Below are positions 44,075 through 55,903 of a DNA stretch of 64,000 bases, one piece after another. Within the stretch, counting starts at the first letter, position 1. The number at the start of each line of letters is the position of its first letter. Below the pieces are notes generated by a model that searched no databases, had not been told where the DNA came from, and saw only the letters and a program-made list of their open reading frames with translations. The stretch lies in NCBI GenBank assembly GCA_951804985.1, contig OX638131.1, forward strand, positions 37,169,544 to 37,233,543. The letters run 5' to 3'. A program made the translations under genes and the position numbers. Source of the stretch: Dryomyza anilis. Taxonomy: Eukaryota > Arthropoda > Insecta > Diptera > Dryomyzidae.

Positions 44075-45123
44075 CCAGTTGGGAAGGTTAGACCACATGG
44101 GAAATTTTAAATTTGGTGTTATTATGATAGTTATAATAATAATATAATAGTTTGGCGCTACAGTCCTGTATAGAACTTCGGCCGAGCTCTCTCACCATTT
44201 TGAGCTGTGCGTGTTATATTTGTACTCAAAGTGGTGGAACCTACAGTTTATTGCCGAATCCGAACGGCGGGTGAGAGCTTTTCATAGGCAATGGTTTTAC
44301 TCTCGTAGGTTTGCCATTTACTGACGAGAGGTAGCGCGGTATAGAAAAATGTTTCTATGAAAAGATGTTGTTAGCCCCAGTCCAGGCTTGAATCGGGGAC
44401 CTTTCGGATCTCAGTCCAACGCACTAACCACTGAGCTACCGCGGCTTTTATGATAGTTAGGATTATCAAAAGTATAGTCAGTCTAAGCCGACTATAAATA
44501 CCCTGCACATATGTGTGGTTACCATTCAAATTGGTATATAGGTCACCAGGGTATACGAATCCTGAAAATAACTACAAACTTTCCATCCCTGAACAATTTT
44601 CTTTCATTTGATACCCATATTTACAAATGGGTAGGTGTACCGAATTTCGATTTTTTTTTGGGAACCACAAGTCGTTTCGTTGGAAAACATTATTTTCATG
44701 TATTTGAGCAAAATGTCAATATATATTTGAGCAAAAAAAGTTTACCTAAGCACGTATACAGTAAAATTGACTTGTAGATGTAAATTTTATATGAGGTATT
44801 TGAACATAAGTAATCGGTTCTCAGGTCACAATAGACCGATCATGCCAATTTTTCAGACAGCTTAGATATATAAGTAATCTAAATCTATAGATTCATTGCT
44901 CTAGCTCTTCAACTTTTTCTGTAATCGTGATTTCAACAGACAGACAGAAGGACAGACGGACAGACAGACAGACGGACAGACGGACATCGCTAAATCGACT
45001 CAGGAGGTCATGCTGATCAAGAATATATATACTTTTCCATACCGGAGATGCTTTTTTCAGGGTGTTACAAACGGCGTACCAAACTGAATATACCCTTTCA
45101 CTCTTAGTGTAGGGTATAAAAAA
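44075..45123 (-). mobile_element. DINE-1/mini-me-like element, family B copy 4, split by a SINE
   Basis: A complete family B element (CAGTTGGGAAGGTTAGACCA to CTCTTAGTGTAGGGTATAAA) interrupted at 44134-44447 by a SINE. Its GACA/GACG tract is at 44936-44990. Confidence 0.88.
44134..44447 (-). mobile_element. tRNA-derived SINE, copy 4, with 12-bp target duplication
   Basis: A full-length minus-strand SINE. The tail (TAATAATAATATAATAG) is at the left and the tRNA-like head (CCACTGAGCTACCGCGGCT) at the right. It is flanked by TTATGATAGTTA at 44122-44133 and again at 44448-44459. This is direct evidence of target-primed retrotransposition into a family B element. Confidence 0.93.
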
Positions 45124-45654
45124 TGAGCAAAAGATATAAATAGTTTTTTTTTTACGACCTCGTTTAAGAAATGCAAAATATTTGAGAAATTCAAGACATA
45201 TGAGACGATGTAGTTTTTGCGTTTTTTACATTTGTTCTTTGCCGAGAAGAAGTTGTTGGCAATTTTTAGGAGTATTTTAGGAGTATTTCAGACATATTTC
45301 CGGCAGATAAATGGAAGTTTATGGGAAGTGTATAGCAGATTATTTAATTTTATGGAATGTTTAAGGTATATTTTTGGGAATACGCCTTTATGTGCATGAA
45401 ATCTTTCAAAATAAGTTTTTAGGCTGCCATTACCTTGCCAAAAAAATGTATAAATATTTTTGAGTACATATTTTTCTTCTGTTTCTTCTTCATCTGTATT
45501 TGAAACCATTTTTTAAAGTGTATGAAACCGAAACCTTATATTGGTTTTGGTACAGTACATTTGGTTCAGTACATTTCTGGTTTCGGAATAGAAAAGAAAT
45601 GGTTTTAAATGAATGAATTTAAATGAAACCACAAAACAGTTCGCGGGAAAACCT
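45124..45654. other. no feature
   Basis: Spacer. 45280-45330 resembles 40890-40930 in reverse (CCGGCAGATAAATGGAAGT). Nothing coding. Confidence 0.4.
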
Positions 45655-45989
45655 TACTTTAATATATTTGAGCATAAATTCAATATATATTTCACCAAAA
45701 AAGTTCATTTAAGCCCGAATAAAGTAAAATTCATCTGTAGATGTTAATTTTATATGACATATTTGAATATAAGTGGTCGATTTATAGGTTAGGTTACGTT
45801 TATATCTAAATTATTTCATTAATCTAGCTCATCTAGTTTTTCTGTAATCGTGATTTCAACAGATAGACAAACGTATATATGGACATCACTAAATCGATTT
45901 ATGAGTTCATGATGATGAATATAAATACTTCTCTGTGTTATAAACGGCGTACCAAACTGGATATACCCTTTCACTATTAGTGTTGGGTA
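45655..45989 (-). mobile_element. DINE-1/mini-me-like family B, degenerate partial copy
   Basis: Recognisable by TATATTTGAGCATAAATTCA, CAATATATATTTCACCAAAA, GTAATCGTGATTTCAACAGA and ACGGCGTACCAAACTGGATA. The left half, core and microsatellite are decayed. Confidence 0.75.
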
Positions 45990-46134
45990 GTTTATGAAGT
46001 TTATAAGAAGACCTTTTTAAAATTTAAAATTTGTGCGTACTCGGAAGGAAATAAACTTATAAAACTTTAGAGGAATTCAGCTGGAATAAATGAATTTCAC
46101 TAATATTAATAAAATTTATCATCTGAATATTAGA

Positions 46135-46465
46135 AAGCAAATCACTTAGTTATCAAAAAAGTAACCAAGACTGATTCTCTTGGATTTTGAGAAATTAATT
46201 TATTAACTATTAAAAACCTAAAATAATATAAACATAAATTGTTGCTGTGTTCTTCGCAAAATTTAATGAACACGTATTCATGTTTTCACGAAGCACAATA
46301 GCTATTATTAAAGACAAAGCAAAATCGGTTATACGAAGACGTGTTCCTTAAATTTTGCGAAGATATTAGCAACAACATTTTTGTTACTTAAGATATATTA
46401 ACCTCTGCATATCAAGAATATTTGCTCTTAGTTACTTTTATTGACAACTAAGTGGATCTGTTTCT
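46135..46465. mobile_element. foldback element
   Basis: Mirrored arms: ATCACTTAGTTATCAAAAAA near 46140 against TTGACAACTAAGTGGAT near 46455. Inner arms are TTGTTGCTGTGTTCTTCGCA near 46242 against GCGAAGATATTAGCAACAAC near 46357. About 330 bp, no ORF. Confidence 0.75.
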
Positions 46466-47313
46466 TAAAATACAGAATGTTTCCTTTTCGCTGTATATCA
46501 CTCCGTATACTTCTTGATTTCTTTTGGATTATAGAAGTATTTTTGCCTCCGTAAAATTATTCATTTCTTGATCATAAAAATCTTCTATTAAAATGAATCT
46601 AAAATTTTAATATCGTTTCTTTGGTAATAATACTTTATATTGTAAATTAAAGTTTGAGTTGTTTTTCCATTTCAATTTTAAATAAAAACGAGACATTTCC
46701 CGGTGCTGACTTTACACCGATGTGCGCCATATATAACATTAAATTATGGCTTCAAACCAAAACTTATAACCCCCATCTCGATTTTGTTTTCGAGTTTAAA
46801 AACGAAACAGTTTGTATTGGATATCGGTTATGGATTCAATTCCAGCTTTGAATATATGCGCAATAAAATGATAATATGTTTTTTCAGTGAATTTTAATTT
46901 TGTTGCACTTTGTTGAATTTTAATTAATTAAACAATACCACAAAATTGTCTGTGTTCATTGATATAAATGTTATTTGAAATTTTTGGCTTTGTGGTTGTG
47001 TTATTTTGGCGCTGGCCCCTCATATAGGTTGGCATTTATTGACTATTGATACATTTTAATTCAATAACATAATTCAGTTAAGTTTTTTTTAATTGGAATG
47101 TGTCATAGTTATTGCTAAACGAGACACACGTATATACTGGATGAAGAGTCAATAATGAATGAAGTGTTCTGTGGTAACATGTACCCGTCGTGTATGATGG
47201 ATGCGCATAAAAAATAAGGCAAGTAGAAGAGACATTTCCTAGAATACTCATGTACAATATATACACTGAGAAGATAACTTTAAAATTACAGTTCAGCTCT
47301 GGTACTAAAGACA
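46466..47313. other. no feature
   Basis: AT-rich single-copy-looking DNA. No supported ORF, RNA or repeat. Confidence 0.4.
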
Positions 47314-47583
47314 TCTGACTATATCGTCGTTGTAGAACGAAAAGTCACCAAATACATTTTCAAAGTGTCAAATATTCATTTATAAAAATCTTTATGTATC
47401 TGTCAATTTTTAATCGATGATCTTCATACCACATGATAAGAAAATGTAAATCTATCAATTGACATTTTAACTTTAAAAATGCACTAATTACTTTTTATAA
47501 TATTAATCAACAAACTCGAAATTAAAATTTTTCATGAAAATGTATTTTGTGACTTTTCGTTCTACAACGACGATATAGTCAGA
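47314..47583. mobile_element. 270-bp MITE with long TIRs
   Basis: TCTGACTATATCGTCGTTGT at the left and ACAACGACGATATAGTCAGA at the right are perfect inverted copies. The arms continue (AGAACGAAAAGTCAC / GTGACTTTTCGTTCT). The interior is AT-rich. A fragment of the same end (GGTGACTTTTCGCTCTACAA) is embedded at 55563 in the 55215-55733 element. Confidence 0.9.
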
Positions 47584-49679
47584 GTGTTAAACTCAACAGT
47601 ATTCAAACAATAGGTACTTTTAAAATTGAAATACTTTCTATTTATAATAATTTTAGAGTTTAATGTCACACTTTTAGTTTAAATACTTTCGTACTCACGT
47701 CTTACTCTGTTATTAATTTTTTTTAGTATATCTTTACACTTTAGGTTTTTCCTTAATCAAATTTGTGCCTATGAACTATATTTAATTGTCATGAATATTA
47801 ACCGATTGAGTTTAAGTCAAATATTGAAACTCAAATTTTCAATATTTCCAACAAAAAATAACATTACATTACTCAAACAAAAACTGAAAATCAATTATGT
47901 AGATTTAAATTTGAATTTCGAGTTGAAAATTCAATATTAACCATTTATATCGGTTCTGTATATCGGTTTATTACTGATTTTTTTATATTGGTTTTGGTTT
48001 ATAATTTAAAAGGTTTTTATTGGACATCGGTTACGAGTATGGTTTTAATTTAAAATTTTAAAATTTCACAATTTTTTTTTAATATATCTACTTCAATGTT
48101 TACTGTGTAGTGTGTATGTAAATAATTTTATTAGAAATTAATTATTTAGAAAGCTTCATATTCTACCCACACATTATGCAAACATCAGGACTTATACGCA
48201 TTTATAACTGTTGCTTTATGTACACACAGCATTTATGTAGATACTTTGCATGTCATAATTAATTTCCCATTACATTAAATAATCATACGTCGATGATGGT
48301 AACATTATGCATAATGATTTCGTTTAAGGCAAAAGACCCAGTGCCAGAGCAATAGTTCTTTCGCTGATATCGAGAATGTAGCACAAACGACCGAGGACTG
48401 TACGTAATCGATTTATAAAATAAGAAGTGTTATAAATACTTTGCTACATCTCGTAAATCGAATAACAATATGTATGCGTCAGTGCTAATGTTCGTTAATT
48501 CTGCGTCTGTCATTTGACATTTTACTTCCTTTTGTGAATTCTCTGAGTACACTGTGAGAAAACAATGGAAATTTGAATATAAACATTAGAAGTTTAAATT
48601 CATTCGAAAGCGTTTATCGCCAGCTGCCCAGTTTGTCATGTCTCGGAGACCGTCGCACACCGGGCCGGATTGTAGGAAAAGCTGGCCAAAAATCATTTTT
48701 CAGAATTACCTGGAAGTAACCAGTATTGGTTTTATTTGAAAGATAATACATCGGACTATAACCAACAATATTTTTTTATTTACTTGACATATTGATTTAT
48801 ATAAGAAATTGACGTCTATTTACAGTATTTTTTAAATTAAAAAAAAATACTCGTAGTGTTGAAAATATGGCTATAAAAGCAGGAAGTACATTCTGACCTC
48901 GATTCAAAGGTAAGCTTACCAAACTCCATGATTTTCTTGTTCAGTCAGATATAATATTGAAATGCTACTATGATTAATTTAGGCTAGAATATACTGCAAA
49001 GTGGTTCCTCATACAAATAATACAACATGAACTTTGTATAGACTTTTAAAAATGTATAAAACGTAAGTTCCTCAGAAAAAGTAGATAGCAGTGTTCTAAG
49101 TTCTTCTGAAAAATATTTAGCGCCCGCTACCCCCCGCTTCATGAATACGATCAGATTTTCACGGACAAGTTCAAAAAATATTTTTTTAAAAAATGAATTT
49201 TTAAATTTAATTAAACCAAAAAAATCAAGATACATCATATTTGTAAGGTCAGTAGTATATTAAAATGCAAAATATAAATTATATTATTTATTTTAATATT
49301 CAAAATGGCGGCATATATGTCGTAATATGTATATGGAGGAGAAAACTATTTATAGGTACTATTTATAGATAAAAATCAAATATGATGAAGGAGCCAAATA
49401 AATATAACAATTTTAAATTTTGATTTTATTTTAATATGTACAGATGGTGACCAAATATAAAAAAATCAGAACTGGCTCTTTTGGTATGTATACTTGAATC
49501 ATAAATACTAGGAAGTGGTTTTACATTATTATGATCCTAATGCAAATTAAACAAAGTTCTCTTTGAGAATACTGTGACATATCATTGTGATTTAAAAAAA
49601 AAAAGAAATTTAGTGAGTGTTGAAAAAATGGCTACTTCCAATAAAAGAATTTTAATGATATGCTTGAAGTGTTGAGATT
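47584..49679. other. upstream DNA, no gene
   Basis: 48100-48670 looks single-copy and less monotonous than its surroundings (candidate regulatory or non-coding exon sequence). The remaining stretch is AT-rich without a supported feature. Confidence 0.35.
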
Positions 49680-50110
49680 TAATTATGAATTCGTAATCAC
49701 TGGCCCCAAAAACCCTATTGCACAGTGTTCTTTTGCAGATATAAATGTATTTTAAGATTTAAGAACGCCATTTTGTATCCGCCTTTCTGAATTTCAAAAT
49801 TTTGATCCAAATTTGTAATCTCTGGCCTCAAAAACCCTTTTGCACAATGTTCTTTTGCAGATATTAAGGTTTTTAAAGATTTAAGGACGCCATTTTTGAT
49901 CCGCCATTTTGAATTTAAAAATTTTGATTTCTAATTCGTAATCATTGGCCTCAAAACCCCCTTACACAATGTTATTTTGCAGATATAAATGTTTTTAAGA
50001 TTTTAGGACGCCATTTTGGATCCGCCATTTTGAATTTCTAAATTCTTATATCAAATATGTAATCAGGCAGTTTAAAAATGTCATTGTGTCAGGTATTTTT
50101 TAAATCGGAC
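49680..50110. repeat. 122-bp tandem repeat, about 3.5 units
   Basis: GTAATC phase markers occur at 49693, 49815, 49938 and 50059, spacing 121-123 bp. Each unit has GGCC(C/T)CAAAA, CACA(G/A)TGTTCTTTTGCAG, and GACGCCATTTT with TCCGCC. The units are 80-90 percent alike by eye. The array ends where family A copy 6 begins. Confidence 0.9.
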
Positions 50111-50124
50111 CTAAGCTTCATTAT

Positions 50125-50806
50125 TGGTCTGTCCGTCTTGCTGTCTTGCTATCCGAATACAGAATAACTTGAGAAATACTGCTCAGAATGCGATGAAATT
50201 TCGTCTCAATATATTTTAGCCAAAAGTAGGAACTGAGTTTGAAAATGAGCCAAATCGGTGAACGGACACGCCCACCTCCCATACAAGTCACTTTTATATA
50301 ACTCTTTCGGAACTAATAACTCGTAAAGTATTCATGGTATAGTTATAAAATTTAAAACGTATTATTAGAATTTACCTAAGAATATGTGGTCCAAAAATGG
50401 GCGTGATCCGCCCAATTTTTTTTTCATTATTTCCCGGGTTTTCATAGTGGAAATTTGATCCGTAAATTATTAAAATCAAATCTATGAAATATTAGCCTTT
50501 CAAAATTTTAAATATAGGCGTGGTCAGGCCAATTATATATTTCAATTTTTTTTTTTTATACTTTTATATACATTTTTTAATTTATGGGGATATAAGACGT
50601 AAATTTCTGATATATGAATAATATTCTGAGGGTGGGGAGGTTCAGCATAATTAAAAACTTTAAAATAAAAGTATGCAATTAAATATCCCACATTAATATC
50701 CCCACCAATGGTGTAGGGTATTCCATAGTCGGGCCCGACCGACTATAAAAATCCGCTCCATGTGACAGAACTTACCCATGTGACCTAACTTTCCCAACTC
50801 GTTTTT
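50125..50806 (+). mobile_element. DINE-1/mini-me-like element, family A copy 6 (5'-truncated)
   Basis: It begins within the GTCY tract (GGTCTGTCCGTCTTGCTGTC). The core and the left end are missing. The rest is complete to TTCCCAACTCGTTTT, including the GGGCCCGACCGAC palindrome. Confidence 0.85.
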
Positions 50807-53800
50807 TTATAAATTAAAATTTTTCTGTTTGGTTTTTCAACAGATATCTGTTTCGGGCAATATATTGTAAAATAAAGATATTGTTATTATATATTTTTCC
50901 TTAGTGTACTTATAACTTCGTTCTGTGTCTAAAAAATCAATATTTTCCTCTTTTTTATATTTTTTATATTTTTTATATTATTGATATATGTTTACAATAA
51001 GTTATTATAATCTGTTATTTATTTACATGTTTCTATATTTATATATTTCCCAAACAAGATTAATGTAATGTCTCCAAGAATTAGTTAAAGATAGATGGAA
51101 GTCAAGTTTAGTAATTCCTATTTTAGTTAGGTGATAATACTAATAATGAATTTGCAACATGTACAAGTAAAGATATCCAAAATTAAAACTAAGATACCAA
51201 TTTGCACTTATTATAATTTGAAAGTATAGGGTTTTTAGCAAGTAAACCCTATTGTAGGGTAGAATGTTCAAATCAGGGCTGGAATTAACAACATATTTTC
51301 ATAGAAAACATGTTTCTATAACGTTTGGATTCGACATTAACTCATTTATGACGAGAGCGATCTACTGGGAAATTTTTGAAATAGAAATTCTGAAGTAGCA
51401 TGTAATGACCATATAAATTAACTTACAATTACATATTTTTTGGACTGGTGTCGACAAAATTATTTATAAAATATTAAAGAAACACAAAATATTGTGTATT
51501 ACTTTATCCGAATCATAAAAACCTTGAATTTAATTATTCTTTTGTTCGAACTTTACATTTTTACGTAAAGGGTTGCTTCAATTCTTCATTATTTCACATT
51601 TCCAAAACAATACTAAATTGAACAATATCTGATTTCTAAAGTAGACGTATGACTGAATCATGAAAGGTCAAAGCCTAGTAGAATAATCTTGGGGCGTGAA
51701 AATTTCTGCAATGATTTAACAGATATTCTCCAGTAAACATAAATATATTAGCGCTATTTTATGGGCATTTCCTGCATAGCTACATCTTTAAAATATTAAG
51801 AAACTCTATACGGTAGATTATAAGTTATAAATTAAATAGTGGTGGACATAAATGGAAGTGCATGTTGAGGTGAAATGGAAATTCCAAAAAGTCATCAAAT
51901 TTTGCGTACAAATTGTATTTGAATAATGGGTATTTTTGTATGTTACCGTTAATGGAATATAATATTCTTTTCAGATATTTAGATTCACATATTTAAGATT
52001 CCAAATCCATTGTTATTTCCAAGATTTCAGCATTTTGAATTTTTCGATCGTGATTGACGTTTTTCTGGAAATGCCCATATGGTAATTGTTCTCGTATTTA
52101 AATCATTATACGATTGGGTATTGGTTGAATGCGATCATGAAATACTCAATCATTGTTTGGTAAATAGTAAAATGATTGTGGATTTCAGTCATTGCATGCT
52201 CATACTGAATTCTATATTCTCTGATCATAATATATTAAAAATCTATTCTAAAATATAACTGTGATAATCAACTAGTTTCTTCTGCAATCAATTATTAGTC
52301 AACTATTATTCAAATTTCAAAGTATCAGTGGAATACTTCTAATATTAAAATATATAGGCACTTTAAATAATATGTTTTAACTACACTAATGTACACTGTA
52401 CATTGTACAGCAACATTTCTGCCCTAATGTTGGTGTTCTTCTTCTTAATAATATTCATTTCGAAAATTCAATTACATAAAGAATGTGCTTCACTCACCTT
52501 TACGAAATCAAATCATGATCCTTCGCTGTTGACGGTGTATTTACACGCAGAGGGCAACTTTGTTGTATGGATGTTGTCTCGATTTGAATATCCTTAAATT
52601 TTTGAACGTTCACTTCATTTATGTCTGACAGTTAACGCAACTTTTTTTTTTCGTTTCTTGGTTGCACTCACTTCGGTTCTTATTTTCGTTTACTTTTTGT
52701 ATTTTATTTTATTTTTTTATTTTAATTTTATTTTTCAACGTTGCGTTTTCTTTGCTGCTACATCATGGATTAACAGGAAAATAATATAATTTATCAATGA
52801 TGTGGAAATACGTAAAGAATTTAAAAATATATATGAATTGTTATTCCGCGCAAGTAAACCGTGAAAAAATAAAATTATATTACACTGTGTGACAGTCAAA
52901 ATGTATTTTAAATGAGATATAATGTTTCTAATAGAATTTGAAATAGCAACATATATGAAATTTCGCATAAAAGAGTCAAGATAGTGTATTTTATATCAAT
53001 AAAAAGAGGATTTTTAAGGTAAAATGTAATTATTTTGCATTACTTAAAGACAAGCAGCAAAAAATCTGAAACATTACAAAATTTGCAACTTTATCTTTCT
53101 TTTTTAATTTTAATAACAATTGAATTATTTTATTATTTTATCAAATATTAAATTATATTGCATGATTATGCTATAATCGAATCTGTGGAAAGATAGATCA
53201 GATGATTGAACTATATAAATAAAATAAAATAAAGGTTTGAAATCCATAGATTTTATATTTATCCATAGAACAACGATTTCGATTTTAGTTACATTTTTAT
53301 TTAAAATTTTATAAAGTATCCGTTTCGGTATACCAGTTTAAGGTAACTGTTACTGTTTCGATATCGATTTTTGTAATACTTTGTCAGTTTGTCCATATTT
53401 TCAATATGTTAAATAAAAATCGAATTATTTGACTCACTCAAGAACTAAAAACGAAGCCATCTCTTTCTTTAAAATGAGACCTTTGTGTTTTCTTTTGGTT
53501 CACTATAGCTCAAGTTACGTTCAATTGATTAATATTACTTTTGTGATATTTATTAGAATTCTGCTCAAATGTATTTGAAGTTCCCTATGCAAAATATACA
53601 CTATTGCATTCTACAGTATTGAGTGCATTTTGTAATGTTAGTCTACTGTATTAAAGTGAAGTCTCTTCGACGACTTCACTTCACTGCAGTATTTGTTACA
53701 TTGATGTCAAGTAGTGTCATGGCATTTTTTTTCAAGACATTAAATGTTCTGAAAAACAATATGAAATGACACTACTGTCGCTGAAAATTCAACAGAACAG

Positions 53801-54211
53801 TGATGGTAGTGAGTGGGTGAAATGAGTAACGATTGAGAAGACGAACATTGAAAACTACAAATTTTTCGCATGGCGTTCGACGTCAGTAATGTTTTTGTTG
53901 GTAATTATGTTTTTATAAAAAGTGCAGTAAACATTATTTTTTCACAAAAAAAAATGTTAGAAAAACGCATTGATCGAACAGCAAGCAAACCAAAAATATT
54001 TTATTTTGAAAACAATTAAATAATAAAAAAAAGTTAGATAAATAAAAAAAACTCAATATAAAATATTATATGATTTTCTTATATCTATTGATTTCTGTTA
54101 TATTTCAATATTAATGAAAATTCCTTAGAGTAAGAATGTTAAAAAAATTTTAAATGCACTAAGTACTCAGTGTCATAAGCTGATCCTTTCAGTATTTAAA
54201 ATTTTTTTTGC
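50807..54211. other. upstream DNA, no gene
   Basis: AT-rich. 51270-51400 weakly echoes the SINE body (GGGCTGGAATTAACAACATA, TTTCATAGAAAACATGTTTC) and may be a decayed copy. 52430-52600 is single-copy-looking. No ORF with support. Confidence 0.4.
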
Positions 54212-54450
54212 ACATCATAATAATAGACCTCTTCACTGCAACTATGTCTTGTTTGTGTTTTGTTTTGACCATACTTGTGCTTTTCATTGTGAACAACATA
54301 ATTTACTACAACTATGTCTTGTTTGAGTTTTGTTTTGACAGTACTTGTTCTTTTTGTTGTGAAGAACATAATAATAGACCTCTTCACTACAACTATGTCT
54401 TGTTTGCGTTTTGTTTTGACACTATTTGTGCTTTGTTGTTGTGAAAAACA
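54212..54450. repeat. 70-80 bp tandem repeat, 3 units
   Basis: ACTATGTCTTGTTTG occurs at 54241, 54311 and 54391. Units carry GTTTTGTTTTGAC, ACTTGT(G/T)CTTTT, and TGTGAA-AACATAATAATAGACC. No coding evidence. Confidence 0.8.
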
Positions 54451-54866
54451 TATTCATAAATTTAATTAGTTTTTTTCCAATTTCAAAGCAACTAATCTAT
54501 AAAATCACTCCATCTGCGAAGTTGAAATTTTTGCTAATATCTTAATTATAAATTCTTTCACCACACTTCCAAATTTGATATGAATTGAGACATGAGTCCA
54601 ATTTTTATTTTCTCATAATTTTAATTTGTTTAATACTCCAACAAAAAAGGAGAATTGAGGCATTTGAAATATTTGAAATACAATTAAAATTTAATATATT
54701 AGAGTGAGTTTTTGAAAAACATACTGATGGAATTACTTGATTTTGGACATGTCAACTGTATGAAACTTTATATAATTTTAAAAAGGGAAAAAACCTTTAA
54801 AAATAGAGTATTTGCCAAAAGTCTCAAAAATATGGAGATTGTATATGAGTATTTAAAATGACTATA
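54451..54866. other. no feature
   Basis: AT-rich spacer between the tandem repeat and SINE copy 5. Confidence 0.4.
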
Positions 54867-55175
54867 GCCGCGGTAGCTCAGTGGTTAGTGCGTTGGACTG
54901 CGAGCCGAAAGGTCCCCGGTTCATGCCTGGACGGGGGCTAACAACATCTTTTCATAGAAACATTTTTCTATACCGCGCTACCACTCGTCAGTAAATGGCA
55001 AACCTACGAGAGTAAAACCTTTGCCTATGAAAAGCTCTCACCCGCCGTTCGGATTCGGCAATAATCTGTAGGTCCCACCACTTTGAGTACAAATATAACA
55101 CGCACAGCTCAAAATGGTGAGAGAGCTCGGCCGAAGTTCTATACAGGACTGTAGCGCCAAACTATTATTATTATA
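54867..55175 (+). mobile_element. tRNA-derived SINE, copy 5 (full length)
   Basis: The best plus-strand example. Head GCCGCGGTAGCTCAGTGGTT, B box GGTTCATGCCTGG, full body, and a tail of ATTATTATTATAA. No clear target duplication, so it may be somewhat older than copy 4. Confidence 0.9.
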
Positions 55176-55214
55176 AATATGAGGATTTTTATTTTTTAAA
55201 AGATTGTCCTCTTC

Positions 55215-55733
55215 CAGTCTACCATGTTTCGGAGATCTCCGATTCCTCGATTTTTTATCGAATAACTTCGAGAAAAAAGTTCGATCTCGTTGCTTTATCG
55301 ATTCTAATTTTTATTATTTCTCGTACATTTAAATTCATTGACAAGATACAATATATAAATATTTATCGCATCGATATCGTAATATTTTTCGAAGCAGTTC
55401 ACACTTTGATATTTTTTTTTTCACCGATTTCGTTCCGATTTCAAAAAACTTCTCGTACCGAGAAAACTCCGACAAAACGCATTGATATCTGCCTACCATG
55501 TAGATCCAATTTGACGCTCGATATCGGAACGAGCAAGTGTCCGATATCGTGAGATTTCTCCTTGGTGACTTTTCGCTCTACAACGTCGATATATCGTATC
55601 TTGTCAATGAATTTGAATGTACGAGAAATATAAAAATTAGAGTCGATAATGCACCGAGATTAAACATTTTTCACGAAGTTATTCGATAAAATTCGAGGTA
55701 TCGAAGGTCTCCGAGAAATGGCAGACTGGGTAG
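55215..55733. mobile_element. TIR element with CCAGTCTACCAT ends
   Basis: Arms of about 140 bp. Left: CCAGTCTACCATGTTTCGGA, TTTTATCGAATAACTTCG, CATTGACAAGATAC. Right: the same in mirror order, ending GAGAAATGGCAGACTGG. It contains a fragment of the 47314-47583 MITE end. The partial relative is at 31220-31530. Confidence 0.85.
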
Positions 55734-55903
55734 CAATATAAAACTAACAGCAATATCTCTTTAATTTATAGAATTGTACTTTTATTTATTTAACAGTGTA
55801 CTTAATGTATATTTAACACGAGTATGAACGTTTTAAGAATAATAAAAGTCTTATAAGTGTGACGGTTTTTGGACTCAATTTTCTTAAGTTTTGGGTGCTT
55901 ATA

